Assembly: GCA_014529385.2 (NCBI GenBank)
Contig: CM043953.1
Location: 86,520,342 to 86,584,341 of the forward strand
Reading direction: 5' to 3'
Source of the DNA: Adiantum capillus-veneris
Taxonomy: Eukaryota > Streptophyta > Polypodiopsida > Polypodiales > Pteridaceae
DNA length: 64,000 nucleotides
Numbering within the stretch: position 1 is the stretch's first letter; every line of letters starts with the position of its first letter. A model generated the notes under the pieces. It did not search any database and was not told the origin of the DNA. It was given only the letters and a program-made list of their open reading frames with translations. Of the stretch, positions 30,746-43,799 are shown piece after piece. Made by a program: the position numbers and the translations under genes.

Positions 30746-31168
30746 ACCCCGATAGCCCGACAGTTCCATCAACTAGTATCAGAGCCTTGGCGGCCTCGTC
30801 TTGGTTCAGCAACGCGCGAGCAACCACTTATGCAGAGAGAAGGTAGGAGAACGACCTGCATGCTTTTGCCCACAATCAGCATCAGTAGAATTGCCTTGAC
30901 CTATGGAGCATTTTTTGTCACAGATTGCAGCCTTGATTCCCTTTCTATAGCACGCTATCACTCCAACAACCCCGGCGCAAGTGACAAATTCGCTGCCTGT
31001 GTGAGGTTTCATTGAAGTAAGCATTCATACCCAAGATTTGAATTTAGTTTTTGGTTATGTCTGCCATGCTCTTCTCTTGGTCGCCCCTATGCAAGAGGTG
31101 CTTCTCACCTTCAAAGCTAGTGATGAATACTGCATGGTACATAAAGATCGAATTGACAAGAGGAGTAG

Positions 31169-31645
31169 TTGCACTTTATCATATTCAAAAACCATGGACC
31201 AAATAGTTATGCTTGGCAACATCTGATTCTACCAAAGTTTGGTGAATTTATAGTATGGTACATGGATCGAAGACCCATTCTCAATATCAAATGGAAGAGA
31301 AACCTGTTGAAAAATATTGTATCTTATACAAGAACTTTGGTCGCAACAACAAAGATGCAAGATTTGGGTTGTGATTATGCACAAATATTTTGGAGTCAAG
31401 CTCGATGCAGCCAAACTTTATGGCTACCCACATGCACAGTTTGGATAGTCGACATCGACAATACTTGGCAACGGCATAGACAAAGCAGTCACAAGAAGAT
31501 GGTCAATCAACATATGCAGATCCAATCAAGGTATTTTCAACCAATTCAAGCTAGTAATGAAGCTAGTGAAGACTCTTTCAACTATTTGCTTCAAGAACTC
31601 CGCATATCAACATATGGAACACATGAAGATCTGCTTCGAGATTGA
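31169..31645 (+). CDS. Hypothetical ORF inside the short LTR element
   Basis: A 158-codon frame with a few features of coding sequence (KWKRNLLKNIVSYTRTLVAT, given as the clearest stretch). It lies between the PBS-like site and the PPT-like tract. No zinc knuckle, protease or other motif is seen, and I recognise no family. Chance is possible. Confidence 0.2.
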   Translation: MHFIIFKNHGPNSYAWQHLILPKFGEFIVWYMDRRPILNIKWKRNLLKNIVSYTRTLVATTKMQDLGCDYAQIFWSQARCSQTLWLPTCTVWIVDIDNTWQRHRQSSHKKMVNQHMQIQSRYFQPIQASNEASEDSFNYLLQELRISTYGTHEDLLRD

Positions 31646-32186
31646 AGTACAAGATTTCACGATCTATTTTTGTTAGTTTAGTTTCATAGATTTGTCCTGT
31701 TTTGTCTATTGTCAAAACCATCATACACTTTTTAGTCAAAGCCTTATTTCAGCCTTTGATTTGTCAGTTATTGTCATGCAGTCAAAATTTTGTCAGTTAT
31801 TGTCATAAACCCTGCCACAAATAAAAGTGGTAAGACCACCCTTTTTTTGTTTGGTCGAGTTCTGGTATGTCTCACTTTGATGGTTGTTTGAGGGAAGTGC
31901 ACACACACACCTATGTTATTGTCAAGGGGGGGACTTCTACTCATAATTTCAGGTGATTGCCATGATCCGTATCAAGTCCATAGTCAGTGGTTTGGCTTGA
32001 GGGGGGGGTTTTTGGGTATGCAAGCCCATTATGCAGTGTTCCCATGGGGCTAGGGTAGACTCTTCATTTTGATGATGTTTCACGTTCAGTAGAGTCACAG
32101 TCATCCACATCGCACCCATCACATCCTCAAGAGTCCATGGTGCCATCTATTCCACCCTTGAGCAAATGCATATGTGTAGTACCTGG

Positions 32187-32459
32187 TTGGCTATACCATG
32201 GTCATGTTGGGTATGCAAGCCCAGTATGTCAAGTGTCTAGCCCATGGGAACACTGCTTATAGCATGCAGATGAAACTTTAGTTACCTTTTGATTTTTGCA
32301 TGGCAAGGAAAATACTTTATATTGCAAGGTTTTTACACAAAACAATAATAATCAAGCATAGCGTTATTTTTGTATTTCAGTGTCGACTCTTTCTGCTCTC
32401 TCCTCTCTCGCTCTCGTTCTGCTGATGTTCTCCCTTGTCATGGCACCCCACCGGCTACA
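32187..32459 (+). repeat. Right terminal repeat of the short LTR element
   Basis: Direct repeat of 30474-30745; after GGCTACA the two copies diverge. Confidence 0.75.
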
Positions 32460-33134
32460 CCCCCCCAATCACTCCACAGAGCACTCTTTTCCTCACTACC
32501 CGAGCCTCCACCCGTACGACCCCCACAAGCATAGCTAGCATCAAAATTGCAGCCACCAGGAACTTGAAATCCATGTTGTATTGTTTATTTCATATGTACT
32601 CATTTTCTATGTAATGCCACCTTTAGACTTTGTTTTTATTCTTCTCACTATATTTAAAGTTTGCAAGGTATCTCTTTTATTTTTCTAGTAATGAGATTAG
32701 TACATATGTGATGTTAAATAATCCTTGGTTTGAATGTAATTCAACCAAAGATATTTCATCTTGAAGTGACATTTTATTCAATGTTTGATTTTATTCATGG
32801 TGAAATGGTATCATTCATGGCCAAAAATTCACAAGTATCATTCATTCACAAGTTTCTTTGTGTTCTTTTTCACAAGCTTCTCTTTTGGTCTCCTCACATT
32901 CACACATTCACCATGCCAAGGGGAAACTGTGGACAATGCAATCAACGTAAGCAAGTCCTTCTCAATGTAGGCATGGCTCTCAGCATGGTCCATAGTCCCC
33001 TATGTTGACCCCATCAACAATGAGCATGCTAATTACATTCTGACACGCAATGAATAATTTTATGCACAAGAAGAAAAAGTATTTTGGCCATCAAAGGGGG
33101 GCGATAGCTTTTCCTTTTGTGTAACATCATAGTC
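32460..33134. other. AT-rich interval, nothing recognised
   Basis: No repeat partner or coding motif is found; short open frames here lack protein-like patterns. Confidence 0.4.
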
Positions 33135-34110
33135 TCACTTTCCAATGGAACTCCTAGAAACATGCACAGTCCTGGATTCTCTAGAATCCTTGTTCACCCT
33201 TGAAAATGGATGTTCTTGAAGGCTATCCATGTTTCTGGTGTGATCCACACATATTGCCAAAAACTGCCTAGCCTTTTTCCCATCTCTACTCCGAATCCTA
33301 GCATATGTTGAACCATCATCTAGAATTTTAGTCTTCACTTTCATTGTTGTAATGCAAGTTTGACCTAGGATAATTGAATATGATGAATGTTCTTGCACCA
33401 AAAAGTGGCATCATTGTTCACATCCCCAATATTAACCCTGACATTTGGAGATGATTCATATAAATGCCTTCGTACGATATTTTCTACTTTGATCCTCATC
33501 CATGGTCAGTGTCAATTGGCCATCTTCCCTTCAAGTACAAACTCTTCAGTGTGAGATTTATCTCAAAATTATGATCCACAAGAGCAATCACAAACTCATC
33601 AAAAACCCATATCTTTATAATAGTCTCTATCATTGCCCTTGTCAGATGTGTCCTTGAATAATGACTTCTAAGATTATAATATGCATCTTCTCGAATGAAG
33701 TGAACATGCTTGACATTGTGTGACATGTTGTAGGTGTCCACCACAGTTTCAGACTCTTACCTCTTAAATTCCTCTGCATATCCCTGGAATATTACCTCTA
33801 CTTGTTGAATTATGAGGCTTTCTTTGGCTCTATCTCTACTTCATTTGGAGTCTATCCTTCCTCTTCACATTGTCAATGTATTTAGCATGAAGTTCAGGCT
33901 TCACTAAGCCTAAAACTTCCCTTAGCTCCACTCTAATGTTGAAAATTCTCTCCCTTGAGGTTTCATGATCTTCTTGTTCTCATTTCAACCTCTAAATTCT
34001 TCTTTGGTTCTTCCTTTTTCTTATTGCTAGTCCTTGTTACCCTCTTTGATGTGCCAAGAGTATCATCTTCCCTTTTTCTCTTCTCTTCCACAATAGCTTC
34101 TTGTATCTAT
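33135..34110 (-). pseudogene. Gypsy Gag end and protease remnant, Tcn1-like type
   Basis: Minus-strand pieces read ALVDHNFEINL (the place of the D-S/T-G active site), SLYLKGRWPIDT, then SYSIILGQTCITTMKVKTK, ILDDGSTYARIRSRDGKKA and QFLAICVDHTRN. This order of protease and the following YARIRS-DGKK segment is what I know from Tcn1-type Gypsy elements of non-seed plants and fungi; that attribution is from memory. Upstream (33760-34110) is a Lys/Glu-rich region with ELREVLGLVKPEL broken by stops. It is far too damaged to function. It could belong to the same family as the RT and integrase at 42540-44870, but on the other strand. Confidence 0.65.
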
Positions 34111-35121
34111 GCTTTTGCAATATATAAATATATAGAGAGATAATCAATTGGATCTTCCCATCCCATTCTTTCCCTAATATAGTTTTCTACTATAAATATG
34201 TGTATTCCCCCAAAATGTTACTCCTCCCAAATACCAACGCATTTAGGAAATCTTCCCAGAAGTCCACCTAGTTACATCAAGAATCTATCTTGAACTTCCA
34301 CAACGTAATCCACCTAATCACTGCAACTTAAATTCCCCCACCATAATCCACAACATCACTAACTATGTTTTGTTGCCTCCTTGATGCTCTTCCAATGATG
34401 TCTTTCTCCATTTTCCATCGGAGTTTCCTTCAACAAAGAGAAATGCCAATGGCACAACTGACTCATCAAGAGAACCTCCTGCCTACAAGTCAAACCAATA
34501 TGGACCTTTGGCGTGAGGGTTGTTTGTATCCCATTAGTTCAATGGTTTGAATATCACCTCCTTTCACTAATCTTCCCACGTTTTTACAACATGTGGGGAG
34601 GACCACCGTTAGGTGCAAGGGATTGTAAGAGGGGTCTTTTTTCCATTCAAACTATTGCCCCTAAAAGTGGTTTTTGAAAATAGAGAGTGGTGGAAACAAG
34701 GTACATATTTTGTAATTTTGACACTTTTGTTCCAACATATAATATATTCAATGTAGAAAAGTTGTTAACGAGAAAAGCTCAAGAAAGCAACAGTTTGGCA
34801 AGGACAATATCTCCCATATCCCATATGGGCAATGCTATGCACATAAGGTCAAGCTCAATCAATAAGAGGGGGGTAGAGAATGCTCAAAGAACCATAGACA
34901 TACAAGCATGCCTTACCTTTTCATGGGGCACAAGACATAGAAGGAGGAGGAATTGCATCACTTCAAGTAGTGATGCCATTACATGCAGGTGTCCCAAAGA
35001 GGAAGTAACCATAGTGAATCCTAGCAAGAGTAGAAGGAGATAGTCATGTACCCATGAGGGAGGGGTAGGCAATTATTTCCCCTCCCAAAACCCAAGTTTC
35101 CAACCGCCAAGTCCACAAGGG
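34111..35121. other. Interval with no firm assignment
   Basis: Short frames occur (for example 34687-35043, plus strand) that could be the basic region before the zinc knuckle at 35212, but no motif proves it. Confidence 0.35.
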
Positions 35122-35445
35122 GTGGGGTTTAAAATAAGTATTGGTGATGGCAGAGGCAAATACCAAAGGGGTACTTGTCGAGGCAGAGGTGACTTTGAGA
35201 AAAGGAGATTAAATTGTTATACTTGTGGGAAATATGGTCACTTTGTAGCTCAACGCTCGGTTCCTACCAAACCAAAGCGATCTAAACAGAAGACACATGA
35301 ACCAGTGCCAAGTGGGGAGCCCTATCAACAATCAAGAAAAACATCCACTAGGCCAAGCCTGGGAGAGGTGCCCAATAACAAACCAAAAAAGCTTTGCATG
35401 CCACAAAAAGTCCAAGAAGGGGTGGTTCCCACTAGGCATCATTAA
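35122..35445 (+). pseudogene. Gag zinc-knuckle remnant
   Basis: A 107-codon frame has a Gly/Arg-rich stretch (GTCRGRGDFEKRR) followed by CYTCGKYGHFVAQR (about 35215-35256), a CCHC knuckle whose last Cys is Arg. A Lys/Pro-rich tail follows. This is typical for the end of a retrotransposon nucleocapsid. No adjoining protease is seen on the plus strand, so the element type remains open (Gypsy more likely than Copia). Confidence 0.6.
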
Positions 35446-36479
35446 CTTGGATCAAGATTGATGCAAGTATGTTAAACCAATGTATGGCATATGTGATACC
35501 AGTTTATGCTACGCTTTGCGTTTCTTTGTGATGATCTGTGACTGCCACCCATTTGTGGCAATCTAGCTAGCTTATGGAAGTTTGATGCTTTTATGGTTAT
35601 GTGAGAATTCTTTTGAACTAAACTATAGCTTATGGTCACTTGATGCCTTTATGGTTGTTTGGTGCATTTTATAGCAGTTGATATTGACTTATGGTTAAGA
35701 ATTATGTGCTATTGAGTTTTAAGCATCCATTTGGATGCATATGAGATGTTGATTCCCAATTTGAGGACATTGATGTGTGTATGGTCTTGTGGTGCTAGTT
35801 TATGCCATATTGATGCATTTGTATATAGAAATCATTTCGTGATTGTTGATGCCTCTCAGCTGTGATAGAGGTAGTTTTTTCCAATTGGAGACTACATTGC
35901 TGATTGATTTGGTGCATGTTTGGGCACATTATCTGCTACTTTAACATACCATTTTTCTTTATATATATCCCTTTTTCGTATGAATTTGCAGATACCACCT
36001 TATATGTTTGTGTGGTGCCTACTATTTGGTATTTTATGGAAGTAGAGGGTCTTGATTGGAGTGTGCATAGCCTTTGTGAGGGTAGTGGTGAGAATTATTG
36101 AGGGCCACATTACCCAATGGGAGATGGATTAAGTCATTGCATGTCTCTTTATCCAAGTCTCACCATGTGACATGTGTAGATGGGCTTAGGTGCTCATTAG
36201 CTGTGTTGGCTTAGTAGCTATTAAGTAAGTTCAAATTCATTTTATACCCAATTTCTATACATTATCAGTTCTCTTTTATGTATGATTGTTATATTTTGGG
36301 ATTTATACCAAAATTCTATTATAGCTCTAGCAACATTTGTTAGATTGCTACTATATCTTTTTTTCATTACTGCATGCATTTGTTTATAGTAATTTGTGGT
36401 GGAGATATTGCCAAAATAATAATGAAACTCTAACCATTTTTTCATAGGAGCTTGCCATAGTCTCATGCTTGAATATGGT
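35446..36479. other. AT-rich interval, nothing recognised
   Basis: Contains loosely repeated phrases of the kind TTATGG-x-TTTGGTGC (35570-35700), but no clear repeat unit, and no coding motif. Confidence 0.4.
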
Positions 36480-39190
36480 AAAAACTACTTTAGATAGAGA
36501 ATTGTTTAATATCAACAAGTTTGAACAATGTAGAAGATTCATGTTGTGGAAAGAGCATATCCAAGAAGTTCTTGGTTAATAGGAGTTGAAACCTTTGAAA
36601 TGTATAACAACTAAGCTGTCTACTATGTCTAATAAAGATTGGGTTGATTGGAATGTGTTTGCAAACTCCACGTTTAGACTACATGTGGTAGAGCTGGTTT
36701 ATTTTATATTCATTAATGAATTAATGAAGAGACCGCAAAGTCTCTTTGGCATAAATAGTCTAGTTTGTATGAAAAAGAGACAATTTCTTACAAGGTGTAC
36801 CTAGTGAAGAAGCTATTTTATCTTTGCATGAAGTTAAGTAGTATTATTTTCAACCAATTTTAGGCTCAAAATCTAAATTTAGATAACAAAGTGAAAGCTA
36901 TCTAATTGTTATGCTCTCTTTACCCATTCCATAAGACTCGTTTGTTACTGCCATAAGCAATTTTACACCTGGAAATATCCTAACATTTGATGAAGTAGCT
37001 AGAAGCTTTCTCTTTAAAGAGACTAAAAAAAGTATTTGGATCAAGGCAAGTAAAATGGAGCATTATCTATCGATAGGGGTAGATAATAAATCAAAGGGGA
37101 AGTCCCAATCAAGTCTTGTGGTAAACTCAATAAGTTCAAAGATGAGAGATCTGGAGTGCTATCATTGCAAGAAGAAGAGGACAATTAAAAAAAACTACTC
37201 GTAGTAGAAAGAAGACAAGATGAAGGAAAAGCATGATGATGGCAAGAAAGAGGATAAAGGTAAAGCTAAGATTGAAGAGGTCAATATAGAGTTCAACATT
37301 GTCATAAGTAGTGATAATGGGGATATCTTCCTTAGCTCTTCATTATATTTGATGACGAGCAAAGATGGTTCTTTAACCCAAGACTAGATCTTGGATTTGG
37401 GTGCATCCTTTCATGTTACACCTCATATAGAGTGGGGCTACACATATATGGTATTAGTCAAAGCGTTTGGTGGCATAGCCGGCTAGGCCAATGGAGCCAA
37501 AATTGAACGGACGCCCTATTTCATTTGGGTTACTTTCTTGTGCTTAAATTTTTAAGTTGAAGTGTGTGAGCATTGTATTTATTGCAAACATTGTGTTTTT
37601 AGCTCATGTTGGTTTGTTGGATAAGAAGAAGCTTGAGAAGGTAGCCTTAGGGTTATCTCATGTGGATTTTGAGTTAAAGCTATGAAGACTACATCTCACA
37701 TGGTTAATAGATCACCAATGCATTCTTTTAATGGTGGCGTTCTAGAGGAAGTATGGAGTAAACAAATATGATCATTTAAGAGTTATGAAGGCTTTGTGTA
37801 TGCATCAAAGGAACTCACAAAGAAGCTTAAACCAAAGGCCAAAAAGAGAACTTTTCTTTGGCTATGGTGAAGATGGTGGTATGGGCTATCATTTGTGGGA
37901 TCCATTTTCTCATAAAATGACATGTAGTAGTGATGTCATATTCAATTGGTTACGGTGAGGACAATTACATTTTTAGATGTTACACCACATGTTCATGAAC
38001 AAAGCTAAGAGGCTATCCATGCACCACTGGGTGAAGAAAGTGTACAAGTGATGCTCCCAATAGCTCTGACCATGCAGAAAGTAGTTGTAGTACATTGAGT
38101 GGTGCTAAAATGCCAATGGGATAATTGATTCCTCATGCACAACCTACTACATCAAGAAGGTTGACAAAAAATTTTAAGCCACCCGGAAAAAGTTTGTCGA
38201 GCCTAATTTATATTATATTGATGGGTTGTGGTGATTGATCTTGCTATCATGAGCCTGTGTTATCGAATGGCAAGCTTAAGAACAAGAGTGTTATGAAATC
38301 AAAGATGAATTCTTTGTATAATAATCAGACTTTGGACTTAGTACCTTTGCCAAAGGGAAAGTTCTTGGCCATGTAAATGGGTCTACAAGTTGAAGATCAC
38401 TCCCAATGATATGCAAAGTACAAGTCTTGATTGGGTACCAAAGGTTTCAAGTAGAAAGCATGGCATAAATTTTACCGAGTTTTTTAAGTCTTGTCAAAAT
38501 GACTACTTTGTAGACATTACTTGCTTTGGTTGCCAAAGAGGATGCAATGATGGTCCAAATGAATGTTATGATAGTATTCTTACACGCCAATCTTCATAAG
38601 AAAATTTACATGCACAACCAATGAATTTTATTCAAAATAGGAAAGAGAAATTGGTGTATAAACTTAAAATATGCCTTTATGATTTGAATTAGGCACCATG
38701 GGAATGGGATCATAAGTTTGATGCTCTTATGTAGTCTCAAAGCTATAGGTGGAGCATGATTGATGCTCTACACAAAGAAAGCTATAGATGGTAGTCTTCT
38801 AATTTTGATTCTCTATGTGGGTGATGATATACTCATTATTGGGAAGAATAGACTTGAGGGAGATCATCGAAGGCGAACTTACTTGAGAGTTTTGATATCA
38901 AGGATCTGAGTAAAAAAAATCGTATTCTTGGCATGCACATTATGTAGGATAGGTTAAAGAAGGCTCTTTATTTATTACCAAGAGAGTGTATTTTTTGAAT
39001 ATTGAGGCCTTTCGTGCACCCAGTGTGCTTGGTTGATAAAGTTGCATTCATATTTGGGCTGGTCTATTAGTACATGCATTCATCTTTGGACTGGTCTATT
39101 GGAACATGCATGAGGTTATTCACAAGCTAAAGGAGAGTACGTCCTTTGGAGTGTGAGAGAAAACCATGATGGTGTCCTTTATTGACTTGC
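36480..39190 (+). pseudogene. Copia-4, heavily mutated gag-pol
   Basis: Fragments occur in Copia order. Gag: FEQCRRFMLWKEHIQEVLG (near 36520) and KLSTMSNKDWVDWN (near 36612). A knuckle begins with LECYHCKKK (about 37150). The protease is ILDLGASFHVTP (about 37390), where the family has DSGAS. The integrase tail is VNRSPMHSF (37705) and LWDPFSHKMTCSSDVIF (37890). RT: NNQTLDLVPLPKGKFL (38320), and LILYVGDDILIIGKNR (38800), where a Gly splits the Y-V-D-D box. Almost every motif is in a different frame and most of the integrase and RNase H are gone. This is a second, older Copia lineage distinct from Copia-1 to -3. Confidence 0.75.
39043..39106 (+). repeat. 32-bp tandem duplication
   Basis: Two 32-bp units beginning TGCATTCAT-x-TTTGG (39043-39074, 39075-39106), with four mismatches. 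Confidence 0.85.
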
Positions 39191-39640
39191 TAGTTTCGGC
39201 TTCAATCCAACATTCTCACCTACCATTTCCTCACAAACGAGCACATAATGATTGTGCGGTCTCTCGTTGGCTGGCCAGTTTTACACCTTGAGTTACCAGT
39301 TTCTCAAGGATTGTTACTCGAGGAGATAGGTAAATACATTTTTGCATGGAGGCTCTCCTTGATTTTCCTCTTGAGCATGAATTAATTCTATTGCGCATCC
39401 CTTGCCCATCCATCTCATGCTAGGAGAATCATCCCAATCTACTTTGCATCTCAAAATGTAATAATAGTAGCATTGCTGCAAAGCCTTGCCAAGCGGCCTA
39501 AGTTTAAAGAAGAGTGAATCACAATTCTAGGATTGCTTGCTACTTTTGCATTTTCCCTCACCTCCCTCCCTCGCCATTGCAACTACTTCCTCTCGTTGTC
39601 CTCACTGCCTCTTCCCTGCAGCGCTTCCCGTAGCCCTTGC

Positions 39641-39642
<2 letters not shown>

Positions 39643-39674
<32 letters not shown>
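39643..39674 (+). repeat. Poly-C tract (32 bp)
   Basis: Continuous C run; a second run of 18 C lies at 39771-39788. Confidence 0.95.
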
Positions 39675-39676
<2 letters not shown>

Positions 39677-39804
39677 GCCTCTTTTTGTCCTCTTGTTGCA
39701 TCTTCTCCTTGTCGGGTGTCGTCAATGGCTACTCGGATTCATCGGTGATTTTTGCCCCAACAATAACACTCCCCCCCCCCCCCCCCCCTCATTTGTAGTA
39801 GTAG

Positions 39805-40570
39805 ACACAAATGGAAGCGCGTGATGTGCCTCAGAGGGACTCAAATGAAGTCTCCTTGTCTAACCCCATCGACCCCACCATCTGACTTGCTCTGTCTACT
39901 TGCCAGTGAGCAAGTGAACCTTGCAGCAAAGGTGGATTGCCTTTAGGCCACTTTGTTATCTGCAAGATCATTGATAGTCGACCTAGCAGAGGCAAGGTGC
40001 ATGAACTCCTACATGCCCGTCCCCTAGAAGAGGTGGAAAAGATCATTGACATACAGTTTCTTGGGCGAGGATACTACTAGATCGAGTTTGAGACTCTCAA
40101 GATGGCTGTTAATGTCATTTTGATGAGCCCACTGGCCATCCAAGTGGTCAGGGCTCATTTTCAATAGTGGTGCCATGGTTTTGACCAGCTTTAGTTGTTC
40201 TTGCCAAGGAAGCATACCTGTGCATTTCGATTTTCTTTCCTGGCCTGAGGAGAGAGTACCTCGCTTCTTTCTAGGATTGGTTCCAAGATCGGGATAGTCT
40301 TGGAGACCCCATGCACAATAGCTTTAATTGCTGCCAAGGCTGTAGATATTCCCACAGTATGCATTTTGGGTTGAGACACCCACACCCTCCTGAAGGTAGT
40401 CCTTCTACCTAGGGTGAGTGGCGGGTGGCTCCATCAGAGGGTGGAGTATTCAAGGCTCCCAAACTAGTGCTTCATTTGTAGACAAATGGGCCACTTAGCA
40501 AAGGCCTATCTTCGTAGGAGATCTCGATGCGTATCCCATGCTCAACCCCCCAAGGTTGAACATGCACAAC
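39805..40570 (+). pseudogene. LINE (L1-type) ORF1 remnant with zinc knuckle
   Basis: In changing frames the plus strand gives FETLKMAVNVILMSPLAIQV, then SRIGSKIG and VLETPCTIALIAAKAVDIPT, and finally SRLPN, a stop, and CFICRQMGHLAKAYLRRRSR (about 40468-40527). This follows the layout of the plant L1 ORF1 (DUF4283 region followed by a C-x2-C-x4-H-x4-C knuckle). Here the final Cys of the knuckle is Tyr. The Pro-rich sequence after 40680 fits the usual downstream linker. No ORF2 follows. It is an old 5'-part fragment. Confidence 0.65.
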
Positions 40571-41054
40571 AGATAGGTACCCAGAACACATAGGGTGGCA
40601 CCTCGTTAAAGTCCAATGGCCAACCAGCTAATGGCTATCAATAGGTGCACAACTGCCATTGATAGGGAAGGGATCACCACACCGCCCCCCTAGTGGCCAC
40701 CCTCCTACAACGCACAACATCATTGGATTCCAACGGGGAACCGTTTTGACCCTTTGTAGCAAGATTCCCATGAGGAGCCTCCCTCCACCTCAAATTCATG
40801 GCCATTAGCCCCTCCCCACCCTCTTCCTATAGATTCCTTTGCCCCGCCTCCATCTCCTCCTCCTCTTCCCCCTCTCCCCCTCCTCCCTCCTCATGTCTCG
40901 CTCCCCCCCTCTCCCCTATTGGGCCCTCAACTTCATCACCCGACCCATCTCACATGAACATATTATTTTAGCGTTCATTTTTTGGCAAGCACTTCTTTGG
41001 AATTTGGCGAGCAGATTTCAAAAAGATTCTTTCTCTTATAGTTGAGGATCTGCT

Positions 41055-41599
<545 letters not shown>

Positions 41600-42041
41600 A
41601 ATGGGAGCATCTAGATGTCATGGTTGCTAGTGTCATCGTTGTTGTCGTTGTCATCGTCATCATCCTCATTGTTTCCATTGTTGGATCCATTGGCTTGTCC
41701 TTGCAAAGCAATGTATGTCATCCACACTTCTACCAAGCCTCCACATGTCTCTTGAAGGGTGCACACTCCTATGAAGTGCAATATTTATGTTCTCCCCAAA
41801 GCATTATTGCATTGTGGGCAAAAATGGCAACTTACTCGAGATCCTCTTTGGTTGGGTGTTTTATTTTCATCAAGCTCATACATGGCATTGAATAAGGACT
41901 TTGTGGCATCATTGGCTGCACGAAAATCCTTTGTGTTATTTCATACACGTTATGATTTTTGGGGTTAACCTCTAAGGGTTCCATATCTTTCAAAAAGTTC
42001 AATGAGTTATGCAAGTAAGGGAGACAGCATGTTTGCAGCAT
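41600..42041 (-). pseudogene. Unknown coding relic with acidic tail
   Basis: Minus-strand frames give VYEITQRIF, FNAMYELDENKTPN, CHFCPQCNNALGRT and finally GNNEDDDDDNDNNDDTSNHD before a stop near 41615. CHFCPQCNNA looks like half of a zinc-ribbon. An acidic tail at the C-terminus is common in DNA-transposon and nuclear proteins. I do not recognise the family; at least one frame change separates the parts. Confidence 0.3.
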
Positions 42042-42539
42042 GTAGAGTGAGGTCTAGGGATCCAAAGTTATCAAACCAGATGAAGTGCTAGGAATTTTCC
42101 ATGATATGTATGAGCCAATTTTATAGTTTTGGGAGGAGATACAGGTGCAATAGAAGCACACGTGGAAACCAAGCAAGTACAAGGCAATTGCAAAGAAAGT
42201 GAAACCATTGGCTGCACTTCTTCCATAAGCAAGTGATCATATTATAAAGAGGCATCAAAAGAATCGACACTCAGGGATCTAAAGAAGATGGGACACAAAT
42301 TTTATAAAGGAAACATTGAATAAAAAAAAGGGAAAGGGTTTTTGTCAAGAGAAGAGGTTAAATGTTTTTGGTGAATGATTGCCATTAATGGGAAAGTATT
42401 TGTTTTCCAACCTAGGGAGATTAGATGTGTAGCACCAAATATATGACTCCTATGGTGATTTTCGCAGTACCACACTTAACATAGAATTTAAGGCTGATTC
42501 TAATTCCCAAGGCACATCTATTGAAGCTTATTGACTTAA
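42042..42539. other. Interval before the Tcn1-like RT
   Basis: Probably the decayed N-terminal pol region of the element that follows, but no motif is readable. Confidence 0.35.
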
Positions 42540-43480
42540 CAAATGAAACGATCCTGGAGTCATACTCAGTTGCTCCCTATTTTAATCAATGGTTTACAAT
42601 TCCAAAGAAGAATGGAGCTTTGAGGTTTATTCAAGACTTACAGCTAGTGAATAAGGTTACAATTTAAAACATGGAAACAAGATCATTGTGGATGAATTTG
42701 TTGAAGCTTTTGCAGGAAGGGCTATCTACTCTATGGGAGATTTGTACTACGGGTATGATCAGTTCTAGTTTGCATTGTAAAGAAAGGATATCAATACGAT
42801 GAGGACTCCAATAGGGTTGGTAAGGATGTGTACCTTACCTCAAGGTGCAACTAATTCATTTGCTCATATGATGAAATGGATGAACAAAGTGTTAAGGGAT
42901 TCATTCCTTGGATCATTGTGCCTTTATTGTTGACAACTTACCAATAAAGGGGTGTGAAGAGGGTGAAAAAGAGAAGTCATTAGATCAAAGGGGGTGTAGA
43001 TTTTTTTTTCCAACCACATTGCTAATTGCGATTCCATTTTATCTAGACTTGAGGAAATGAACCTAAATCTTTCAAGGAAAAAATCTACTTTTGGGATAAG
43101 AGAGGTCTTAACTGTGGGGCACATGTGCAATCTTGAAGACAAAGACCAAGTCCAGCAAATATTGAAGCAATCTAGAGAAAGATATATGCACCTCACCAAC
43201 AGTTTGTAGGTTTCTAGGAGCATTTGTGTTCTACCTAATCTCATTACCACGCTTTGTTCATGTTGTAGAGTCGGTGTACCAATTGCCACAAAGGGGGCAA
43301 GATTTGTGGATAAAGAATCGTACAAAAACTATTAAAATTTTGGAAAAGATGATGCTTAGTACTCCTACACTAAGGAAAATTGACTATAAGTGCAAGAAAC
43401 GTGATTGTGATAGTGGATAATAGTCCTTAAGGGATTGGTTTAATGATTGGACAGGGGGGATGAAGACGGACACATGTATA
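42540..43480 (+). pseudogene. pol: Tcn1-like Gypsy reverse transcriptase and RNase H remnant
   Basis: RT blocks: WFTIPKKNGALRFIQDLQ (about 42590), VDEFVEAFAGRAIYSMGDL (about 42690), YYGYDQF, MRTPIGLVRMCTLPQGATN (about 42800), SFAHMMKWMNKVLRDS. The catalytic pair reads FIVDNLPIKGC, so the Asp-Asp is Asp-Asn. The RNase H front shows VCRFLGAFVFYLISLPRF and STPTLRKIDY. Several stops and frame changes occur. The AGRAIYS-GDLYYGYDQF wording differs from the SRIDLKSGYHQIR type seen in Gypsy-G, so this is a different chromovirus lineage. My link to the Tcn1 group rests on remembered sequence likeness. Confidence 0.75.
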
Positions 43481-43799
43481 CAATTATGTTTGGAGATAAA
43501 GTTTTGAGTGGTTGATAGAGGGACTATCTACATGCTACGAGGGAATTGTGGGGTTTGCTACAACATTAAAGAGCGACAAAGAGTACTTTATTAGGGTATC
43601 ACTCGTTATAGAGATAGATTGTCTACAACTAATGGGGAGGATTTCAAGTTGTTCCACACCTAACATTTCTATGCATAGATGGATTGCACACAAAAAAAGA
43701 TGGTTTGCAAGGAGGAGGATGCAGGATTAAAGTTCTACAAGACTTTATAGGTTTGTATTTATGTATTTGCAATTCTTTTTAGGATGAGAGTGGCTTCTT

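Larger units (their letters stand above)
30474..32459 (+). mobile_element. Short LTR element without recognisable protein (TRIM/LARD-like)
   Basis: A 272-bp block (30474-30745) is repeated directly at 32187-32459. Downstream of the first block stands TAGTATCAGAGCC (30774-30786), one base off an initiator-Met PBS. Before the second is a strong PPT-like GAGGGGGGGG (32001-32010). The phrase GGGTATGCAAGCCCA occurs a third time right after that tract (32015), so the true 3' LTR may begin there. Internal length is about 1.4 kb. No gag or pol motif is seen. Confidence 0.65.

Noticed and set aside
39533-39824. Pro-rich frames over poly-C runs
   Set aside because: Homopolymer artefacts; no start context or conserved sequence.
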